From assembly GCA_937899395.1 (NCBI GenBank), contig CALBPU010000181.1, forward strand, positions 11,543-75,542: a stretch of DNA of 64,000 nucleotides. The letters run 5' to 3'. The notes beneath the pieces were generated by a model. It saw nothing but the letters and a program-made list of their open reading frames with translations. It made no database searches and was not told where the DNA came from. Source of the DNA: an uncultured Fretibacterium sp. (GTDB lineage Bacteria; Synergistota; Synergistia; Synergistales; Aminobacteriaceae). Each line of letters starts with the position of its first letter. Position 1 is the stretch's first letter. The translations under genes and the position numbers were made by a program. This document shows positions 28,586 to 36,500 of this stretch, piece by piece.

Positions 28586-30170
28586 GAATTTAAGCATAAA
28601 AAATATCGGAGGAATTAGAGAGGCCGAATTAACTTTCAAACCCGGCTTAAATGTTATCACGGGTGAAAGCGGTGCGGGCAAGAGCAGCATAATCCGTTCC
28701 ATAGAATTATTAACAGGAATAAGAGGAGGAGCGAAATTTATTCTTGCCGGCGAAAAAGTCGGAAAAGTTGAAGGAGTTTTTACTTCCGAAGATAAAAAAA
28801 TATATCGTGAAGTTTCGGAAAACGGAAGAAATAAAGCAAAAATTGACGGAGCAAATGTCGGTTTAAGTACCTTTGCTGAAATTGTTGACGGTTTAGTGAG
28901 GATTCAAAGTCAGTTTTCACAGTTGGAATTATTAGAGCCTGAAAGACAGTTAGCGATGTTGGATTCATGTTTGCCTGAAAAAATAAGGAAAGAAATATTT
29001 GATGAGTTTCACGAAATTTATGACAAAGCAAGAGAGAGTGTTAAAAATTTACGTGCGATAAAAAAACGTCGGAGCGAAATTGAGAAACAATATTCAAACG
29101 CAAGAGAAATATTTGACCTCATAAAACTCTCAAAACCCGAACCCGGTTTAGAAAAGCAGCTTGAAAATGAATTAGCAGACTTAACACACAGGATATTTCA
29201 ACGTGAACGTGCTCAAGAAAATCTTGATGAATTAACAGGCGGTTTATCGGAGAACGGTTTAATTGGGAAGACTGAGGATTGTTTCGAGGAGCTTTACGAA
29301 TTTGCAGATGATAATGACATAAACAGCGTAAAAAATTCGATTGAGATTTTATATAATGCCGTAAAAAATATTTCCGTTAATATTTTGTCGGACGATGAAG
29401 AAAATGACAATATAGTTCTTGAACAAACCGAAACGAGATTAGGAGCTTTAAGAAGGTTAAAGAGGCTTTGCAATATAACAGACGAAAACGAACTGTTAAA
29501 TTATAGCGATGAAGCATATAAAAATCTCGAATGGCTCGAAAGCAGTTACAAGGAACTTGAGGAAATTTCAATTCGTTCATTAGATGAAAAAAGAAGGGCT
29601 AATGCTCTTGCAATGGAAATCAGACAGGCACGACACGAAGCCGCGAAAATTTTGGAAGACCGTGTGAATATTTTGCTGAATGAATTGGGAATGTCAGGAA
29701 TAAATTTCGCCGTAAATTTCACAGGACTTCAGAAATTAAAATATAATGGAGCTGATGAGATAGAATTTATATTGAAAGAAGGTTCGAGATCAGGACGTGT
29801 AGAGAAGGTAGCTTCAGGAGGAGAACTCAGCAGGTTATTATTAGCTTTACAGCTTTCGTTGCCTGATGAATGGTTACCGCCTACAATAGTATTTGATGAA
29901 GTCGAAGCAGGATTGGGAGGTCGGGCAGCAGTTTTATCGGGACTTCAACTGAAAAAACTTTCAACAAGGTGTCAGGTTATATTGGTAACTCATGAGGCTT
30001 CGATAGCAGCACTCGGAACTAACCATATATTAATACAGCGTCAAAACGGTGAGACAATAATTACAAATATAAACGCCGCTGAAAGAATAAGGGAAATAGC
30101 GAGAATGTTATCAGGTTCACCTGACATGGCCGAAGCTCGTGAACACGCTAAAATATTGTTAAAAATTTAA
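28578..30170 (+). CDS. recN: DNA repair protein RecN
   Basis: RecN is an SMC-like ATPase used in double-strand break repair. Walker A (ITGESGAGKSSII, about 30-42), two coiled-coil arms (about 140-370), the ABC signature (VASGGELSRLLLALQ) and Walker B (TIVFDEVEAGLGGRA) are visible. It starts at GTG inside the end of nadK. Its 530 residues are slightly shorter than E. coli RecN (553). Confidence 0.94.
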   Translation: MIKNLSIKNIGGIREAELTFKPGLNVITGESGAGKSSIIRSIELLTGIRGGAKFILAGEKVGKVEGVFTSEDKKIYREVSENGRNKAKIDGANVGLSTFAEIVDGLVRIQSQFSQLELLEPERQLAMLDSCLPEKIRKEIFDEFHEIYDKARESVKNLRAIKKRRSEIEKQYSNAREIFDLIKLSKPEPGLEKQLENELADLTHRIFQRERAQENLDELTGGLSENGLIGKTEDCFEELYEFADDNDINSVKNSIEILYNAVKNISVNILSDDEENDNIVLEQTETRLGALRRLKRLCNITDENELLNYSDEAYKNLEWLESSYKELEEISIRSLDEKRRANALAMEIRQARHEAAKILEDRVNILLNELGMSGINFAVNFTGLQKLKYNGADEIEFILKEGSRSGRVEKVASGGELSRLLLALQLSLPDEWLPPTIVFDEVEAGLGGRAAVLSGLQLKKLSTRCQVILVTHEASIAALGTNHILIQRQNGETIITNINAAERIREIARMLSGSPDMAEAREHAKILLKI

Positions 30171-30191
30171 TTATGGAAAGGGAAAATAAAA

Positions 30192-31547
30192 ATGCCTGAA
30201 GAACTTGAAAAAGTATTTGATGAAATTCAAAAATTAATCGAGACGAAAAACATAAGAGAGTTAAGAATTATAACAGAGGACATGAACGACGCGGATATTG
30301 CGGACATAATTGAGGAACTTGAACCTGAAGGACGTGTAATATTGTTCCGTGCGTTACGTAAAGACATGGCCGCCGAAGTTTTTGCCCATTTAATATCTGA
30401 CACAAAAGAAGCATTGGTTTCGCAATTAACAGCCCCCGAATTAGGACGGATTGTTGACGAATTATTCTTGGACGATGCAGCGGATTTGGTTGAGGAATTG
30501 CCTGCGGACGTTGTGAAGAGGATTTTGGAGAGTGCAAGCCCTGAAACAAGACGCGGAATTAATCAGCTTCTTCAATATCAGGAGGATTCGGCAGGAAGCA
30601 TAATGACAACCGAGTATATATCGCTTCGTCCTGATATGAACGTTGAACAATCATTCAAACATATTCGTGAAGTCGGAACTGATAAAGAGACTTTATACAC
30701 ATGTTACGTTACTGATCCTAAAGGAATTTTGAAGGGAGTTGTAACGGTTAGGACGATGTTATTGTCTCAATATGCCGATATGATAGGCGACATAATGACC
30801 GATACAAATTTAATCAGCGTCAATACTAATGATGACCGTGAAAAAGTTACGGAGTTATTTCAGAAATATGATTTTATGGCATTGCCTGTAGTAGATTCTG
30901 AAAATCATTTAGTAGGAATTGTAACGGTAGACGATGCTATGGAAGTTTTGGAAGAGGAAAGCACTGAAGACTTTCATAAGATGGCTGCTATTTTGCCGAT
31001 TGACGAGCCGTATTTGTCAATGGGAGTTTTGGAGCTTGCGAAAAAGCGTGTTATATGGTTAATGGTCTTAATGATTTCAGCGACATTTTCAGGACAGATA
31101 ATAACGCATTATCAATCGGTTTTTGCTGCATTGCCCGCATTAATAGCTTCGATACCGATGTTAATGGACACTGGAGGAAATGCCGGTTCGCAGTCTTCAA
31201 CGTTAGTAATTCGTGGAATTGCTGTCGGAGAATTAAAGATTTATGACGCTCTGAAAGTTTTGCTGAAGGAGTTAAGAGTCGGCTTGTTAGTCGGAGGAGG
31301 ATTAGCGGTTGTAAATTTCTTCTATAAATATGCAATGAGCGGCGACCTTCCTCTTTCAATAACAGTAGGAATAAGTTTGTTTGCTACGGTAATTTTTGCA
31401 CAGACAATCGGAGGAATGTTACCTTTATTAGCAAAGGCGTTAGGATTTGACCCTGCATTAATGGCTTCACCGATAGTAACGACGATAGTAGATGCAGGAA
31501 GTTTGACAGTGTATTTCATGACAGCAGGAAGAATAATGCACTTATAG
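30192..31547 (+). CDS. mgtE: Magnesium transporter MgtE
   Basis: MgtE is a Mg2+ channel gated by cytosolic Mg2+. The acidic superhelical N domain (about 20-135), two CBS domains (about 137-255, with VVTVRTMLLSQY and VGIVTVDDAMEVLEEE) and five C-terminal helices with the pore segment MLMDTGGNAGSQSS are in the usual order. Length 451 is normal. The gap to recN is only 21 nt, with no room for a Mg2+ riboswitch. Confidence 0.95.
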   Translation: MPEELEKVFDEIQKLIETKNIRELRIITEDMNDADIADIIEELEPEGRVILFRALRKDMAAEVFAHLISDTKEALVSQLTAPELGRIVDELFLDDAADLVEELPADVVKRILESASPETRRGINQLLQYQEDSAGSIMTTEYISLRPDMNVEQSFKHIREVGTDKETLYTCYVTDPKGILKGVVTVRTMLLSQYADMIGDIMTDTNLISVNTNDDREKVTELFQKYDFMALPVVDSENHLVGIVTVDDAMEVLEEESTEDFHKMAAILPIDEPYLSMGVLELAKKRVIWLMVLMISATFSGQIITHYQSVFAALPALIASIPMLMDTGGNAGSQSSTLVIRGIAVGELKIYDALKVLLKELRVGLLVGGGLAVVNFFYKYAMSGDLPLSITVGISLFATVIFAQTIGGMLPLLAKALGFDPALMASPIVTTIVDAGSLTVYFMTAGRIMHL

Positions 31548-31598
31548 AAAATAGAGGTCTGATTCCCTGAGGGGGGAATTTCGACCATAAATTTCTAT
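31544..31598 (+). other. Long imperfect hairpin over the mgtE stop
   Basis: Three stem tiers nest in order: ATAGAAA (31544-31550) with TTTCTAT (31592-31598), GGTC with GACC (31556-31586), and ATTCCC with GGGAAT (31562-31579). No U-tract follows, so it is not a standard terminator; it may stabilise the 3' end. The remainder up to 31823 holds no gene or signal that I can recognise apart from a G-run at 31605-31610. Confidence 0.45.
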
Positions 31599-31823
31599 TA
31601 TATGAGGGGGGTAAAACTAAAAAACGATCTAAACAAGATTGAACAAAAACGAGGAATATTAATTCATAAATCATTTATATTTCAGAAATCCTTCTTGCAG
31701 GTTAAGGGTTTCATGACTGAATAATCAATTTCGTATTGTTCGTAACGTCAAACATTATAGCGCAAAAAAATTATGTGTCAATATTTTGTTAATGATTAGT
31801 GATTAAGTAATAAGCATAATGTG
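31599..31823. other. Non-coding spacer upstream of the antiporter
   Basis: An AT-rich stretch with no frame of useful length, no RNA gene and no clear repeat. A GAGGGGGGTAAAA run (from 31604) echoes the GAGGGGTAAAT arm of the hairpin at 31870-31896 and could compete with it for pairing; this is a guess. Confidence 0.3.
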
Positions 31824-31852
31824 TTGACGAAAAAAAAATGCTAGAATATTTT
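31824..31852 (+). promoter_or_regulatory. Candidate promoter of the antiporter gene
   Basis: TTGACG (31824-31829), a 17-nt spacer containing nine A, then TATTTT (31847-31852). The -35 is near-consensus and the -10 is weaker. Transcription would begin near 31860 and run into the hairpin at 31870. Confidence 0.45.
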
Positions 31853-31869
31853 AACTTTGAAAGTAAATG

Positions 31870-31903
31870 TTACCCCTTTAATAATTCGAGGGGTAAATTT
31901 TTT
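31870..31903 (+). terminator. Terminator-like hairpin in the antiporter leader
   Basis: TTACCCCT (31870-31877) pairs with AGGGGTAA (31889-31896), followed by TTTTTT (31898-31903). It sits after the predicted start site but 39 nt before the TTG start codon, the place for an attenuator rather than for ending mgtE. Confidence 0.55.
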
Positions 31904-31941
31904 GTAATACATGCAAACAAAGTGAAAGGAGAGAATATAAA

Positions 31942-33387
31942 TTGTTTGCTCAGTTAGTTGAATACCTTAATAACGGTTCCGCTGCCAGTGTAGGTGTTTT
32001 GACGGTAGCAATAATGTTACTGTGTGGTTTTGCTCTTACAAGGGTTACGAGGTTGTTAAAACTTCCGAATGTTACGGCTTATATTGTAACGGGAATATTA
32101 ATCGGGCCGTATTGTTTGAATTTGGTACCCGGTTCAATATCTGAGAGCACGGCATTTTTACCCAATATAGCATTGTCGTTTATAGCTTTCAGCACGGGAC
32201 AATTTTTCAGACTTAACGCTTTGAAGGGCAACGGCATAAAAGTTTTAATAATAACGGTGTTTGAGGCGTGCGTGGCTTCAATATTCGTTTTCATTGCGGC
32301 ATATTTTGTGTTGAGAATGGATTTAGCTTTCTCGACGGTTTTGGCGGCGTTAGCTTCTGCGACAGCTCCTGCTTCAACAATGATGACGATACGACAAACA
32401 GGTGCACACGGAGATTTTGTTAATACTTTGCTTCAGGTTGTTGCACTTGATGATGTCGTAGGATTGTTGGCATACAGCATAGCGATTTCGATAGCTTTAG
32501 CTTCATCGGTATCAGGTTCGGGAGGCGGAATTGATTTCAACCATGTAATACTTCCTATATTAATTAACCTCGTGAGCGTAATTATCGGAGCGTTATTAGG
32601 AGTTCTGATGAAAATTTTAATTCCTCCGAAACGTTCAACTGATAACAGATTAATAATTTCTGTGGCGATTTTGTTCGGATTTTGCGGAATATGTGAAGCG
32701 TTGGGAGTATCGCCGTTATTAGGCTGCATGTTTATGTCGACGGTATATATAAATATAACTGACGATGATAAATTATTCATGCAGTTAAATTATTTCAGTC
32801 CTCCGATATTATTATTATTTTTCGTGAGATCCGGAGTATGTTTTGAGCTTGGAGCATTAACGAGCGGTTCAAACGCTGGCGGAACATCGTTATTAATGTT
32901 GGGTATCGTATATTTTCTCGTGAGGATAGCGGGAAAATATACAGGGGCGTTTTTCGGTTGTTTAGTTACGGGCAAAAATAAACTCGTGCGAAATAATTTA
33001 GGCTTGGCATTAATCCCTCAGGCAGGAGTTGCGATAGGTCTTGCGGAACTCGGAGCAAGGACTTTAGGCGGCGAAATGGGAAGCGCATTAAGGACGGTTA
33101 TATTGGCATCAAGCGTTTTATATGAATTAATCGGCCCTGCGTGTGCAAAATTATCGTTATCGCTTTCACATTCGTATGACAAAAACGCTCAGGAAGAAAA
33201 ACATTTAACGCCTCAAGAAGAGGACAAGTTAATCGTAAATTTTTTAATCGAACGTATACGTGAAATTCAAAAGGAACTTCCAGAACATACTCAGCCTGTT
33301 CCTGTAGAAGTCCCGAACGGCAGTTTTCAGGGAATGCACACGATGGCTCATCACCTTCATTCAAATAATACAAATTATCATCAATAG
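31942..33387 (+). CDS. Kef/CPA2-type cation:proton antiporter
   Basis: A 481-residue protein with about 12 hydrophobic helices. The half-helix region GILIGPYCLNLVPG and the paired polar helix with ALDDVVGLLAYSIAI (double-Asp ion site) are typical of CPA2 Na+/H+ or K+/H+ antiporters; no TrkA-N domain is attached. The start is TTG 31942 with AAAGGAGAG 8 nt upstream. The C-terminal ~80 residues are charged and cytoplasmic and end in a His-rich tail. A strong terminator follows. Confidence 0.85.
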   Translation: MFAQLVEYLNNGSAASVGVLTVAIMLLCGFALTRVTRLLKLPNVTAYIVTGILIGPYCLNLVPGSISESTAFLPNIALSFIAFSTGQFFRLNALKGNGIKVLIITVFEACVASIFVFIAAYFVLRMDLAFSTVLAALASATAPASTMMTIRQTGAHGDFVNTLLQVVALDDVVGLLAYSIAISIALASSVSGSGGGIDFNHVILPILINLVSVIIGALLGVLMKILIPPKRSTDNRLIISVAILFGFCGICEALGVSPLLGCMFMSTVYINITDDDKLFMQLNYFSPPILLLFFVRSGVCFELGALTSGSNAGGTSLLMLGIVYFLVRIAGKYTGAFFGCLVTGKNKLVRNNLGLALIPQAGVAIGLAELGARTLGGEMGSALRTVILASSVLYELIGPACAKLSLSLSHSYDKNAQEEKHLTPQEEDKLIVNFLIERIREIQKELPEHTQPVPVEVPNGSFQGMHTMAHHLHSNNTNYHQ

Positions 33388-33396
33388 AGATTAAAT

Positions 33397-33429
33397 ACCC
33401 GTTAAAAATTTTTTGACGGGTTTTTTTTT
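33397..33429 (+). terminator. Intrinsic terminator after the antiporter gene
   Basis: ACCCGT (33397-33402) pairs with ACGGGT (33416-33421), extended by A/T pairs inside, and ends in a run of nine T. A classic strong terminator. Confidence 0.9.
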
Positions 33430-33440
33430 GCTTAAATATT

Positions 33441-33467
33441 TATTTTTAATGTTAAAATCTCCGATAA
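33441..33467 (+). promoter_or_regulatory. Weak candidate flagellar sigma-28 promoter for fliD
   Basis: TCCGATAA (33460-33467) matches seven of eight bases of the sigma-28 -10 consensus (GCCGATAA). The -35 at the normal 11-nt spacing (TATTTTTA, 33441-33448) is poor. fliD is a late gene under sigma-28 in several bacteria, which is why I list it. AGGAGG at 33493-33498 precedes the ATG by 10 nt. Confidence 0.35.
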
Positions 33468-33508
33468 AACTTACAGGATAGTCTAACAGAACAGGAGGTT
33501 AAATTTTC

Positions 33509-36500
33509 ATGGCTACAATGAGTGTATCGGGCGTAGTGTCCGGTATGGATTGGGAAGGAATGATTGACAGCGTTATAGAGTCAGCTTCAAATGCTGCTTA
33601 CGTTCAAGTCAACAAGAAAACCAATCTTACGAATAAAAAAACGTTGTTTGAAGAAATGAAAGTTTCAATGCAGACGATTCAATCATCGCTCTCAACTTTG
33701 AAACTTCCTTCGACATATAAAGCCAAAGAAATTGATATTGAAAGAATAGACACGAACGGTTCATATAAAGGGGTATTAACTGCAACGGTTAATGCAGATG
33801 CTGAAGTGAACGTTCACGAACTTGAAGTCAAACAGTTAGCTACTGCGCAAACGAACAGGTCTAAACAAATTACATCATCAACTCTCAAAAGCACGTTAGG
33901 AGGTTTAGACAGCTCGAAATTTTATATTAACGCAGGAGGCCAGCAGGTAGGAATTGATGTTTATGCAACAGATTCTCTTGACTCTTTGAAATCGAGAATT
34001 AATACCACGTTAAAATCTCTCAACACTCCTTTAGCTGTATCTGCTTCAGTAGTTGACAGCAAGTTAATATTAAAAAGCGATTACACAGGACTTGGTAAAA
34101 CAACCGTAGAAGGAACTCTCAAGGATAAATATACAACGACAGGCTGTACAAGTTTAGCAACTCTCATAACTAACACTGATGCAGGAACTACAACGAATAT
34201 TGTCGTAAGCGATGATTATTTAGATGAACTGAAAGTTACGAGCGGCTCATCAAGCTACACAATTCATAAAGATTATGAGGTTGTTAATAACGAAATACGC
34301 TGGAAACAATACGAGGATACTAACGCCGTGAAACTTGGTGATAGTGTCAGTGCTGTTTACACTATGGGAGCAGACGATGTTATTGAGGTGAAAGCGACAC
34401 GTGGTTCGGGCGATTCAGACAGTGTTGATTTTGGTTTTGATGTTAAGGATTACGGTACGTTAGGAAATCGAATGAAAATTAAATCCGTTCAAACTAAAAC
34501 TGAAACAGAAGTTATAGATGATTCGCTTTTGCAGGAACCTACCGAAGCTGAATTAGCCTCTGAAACAGGAATTGATGAAGACGGGAACGAATATGTTGAT
34601 ACATTCAGCTACACAGAGGTTAAAGGTGAAACTGAAGACGATGATTCAACATATATTTTGAGCCGAACAAGAACGACAACAATAAACAGTTATTATACTT
34701 ACGGAACGGATTTTACGTATTCGGACGGAAAAATTAACTGGATTACAAAGCCCGATAAAACAACAAACGAACCTTCGTCTTATACTGTGAGTTATACGAA
34801 AGATAATTCGGTGGATTTCAACGTATCAGCCACAAAAACAAAAGAATTTGAGCAGCCTACAAGTTACACTGTAAGTTACCAGAAAGAGAATTACGTTGTT
34901 TCAACAAGGGAAATTCCTAATAATGGTACCAATAATCCAAGCGTATATTCAGGTTGGTTCGGAGGATATACATTCGACACTCTTGCAAATGAACTTAGTG
35001 AAATTGGTATAGGTACTGTTACCGCTGATGACGGATATGCATATCTTGATTTATACGGGACTAATGAAATCTCTGTAAAAGTTGGAGATACTGAATATGT
35101 TTATGGTCAAGATTATGTTATAAGATCCAGTTCAAACGGAAGTATCGTTGTAGATTTTACAAAAGGAGACGATCCAACAAGCGGCGGTGTGGGGCAATAC
35201 AGAACCAAAAAAGGTATAACCCCTGTTGCAACTGGTAACGATATTCCTTCGTCATTTACGTTAGTTCGTAATCGCACATATCTTTATAAGACCGATACGG
35301 ACGAAGATTCAGTTTACTCGAATATTTTGAGCATGGCCGACGGAGATTATTCCGGAATTACTATAAAAGATTCAGACAATAATACTTATTATTACACGTC
35401 AGATTCTACACAGTTAGACAATGAACATTTTATGATTGATGCACATGGGAGTATTGTTTGGGCTGAAGAAGCAGCGGCCGATGATGAAATAAACATTGAC
35501 GATCTTTTCACTCACTACAAAGAAATTACAGGCTCTGAACTTGGTACAGTAACTCTCACAGGAACAGACGGTATCATAAGGACGTACATTGACCCAGATG
35601 ATGATTACAGAGACGCTTTCACAATAACTTCCGATAACGGTAAAACTTACGAATACGGACGTGATTTTGTCATAAGGGTAAATGATAATGGACAAGGTTA
35701 TGTTGTTTCGTGGCTTGTATCAGGAGACAGGAATAAAGACGGAAAATATACTACTCAAGATACTAACGTCGCCGTCTCAGCTTATACACAGCATAAAAAC
35801 ATCAGTACTCTTGGATTTCAAGTTGCGCCCGATGCTGAAACATATCCGAATTACAAGTTCAATTTTGAGTATGAAAAACTTGATACAACAACTAAAACAG
35901 TATCATCATCAGCTACTGATAAAACACTTGAAACAATATTGGGTTATGAACTTTCAGAGGACGAGTACGAAGATCTTGTAATCAAAAACGGTTCAACAAC
36001 TTATGAATACGGCTATGATTTCACGATTGAAACAGACGATGACGGCAACGCTTATATAAGCTGGATTGATACAACTCCGAAGAAACCTTCTGAAGATGTT
36101 ACGTTCAAAATAAGTTATTATACTGGTGATACCTACAAGTCAAAAAATATTGCTCCTACATCAAGTTCCACTACAACTAACCTTGTAGAAATTGTTATTG
36201 ATGATGGCGATAAAATGTCTTGGAATGATATTCAGAACGTTACAAGTGCTGATGACTTTGATCCTTCAGATATTTATGTCATTGACAATAACGGAAAAAG
36301 GTTTGAATATGGTACGCATTTCACGTTCGCCGTAACTGGTAATCAAAACTCAAAAAACGATGCTGGAGAACTTTTGCCAAGAATTACTTGGAATACATCA
36401 AATGTAAGTGCAAGCGACCTTACAACACCGTATAACGTTTATTACAAAACAGGGCTTAACATGTCTTCCGAAGACCTTGAGATAGAATATGATGATGATT

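Noticed and set aside
30171..30191. Mg2+ (M-box) riboswitch before mgtE
   Set aside because: The gap from recN is 21 nt, far too short, and none of the M-box signatures appear.
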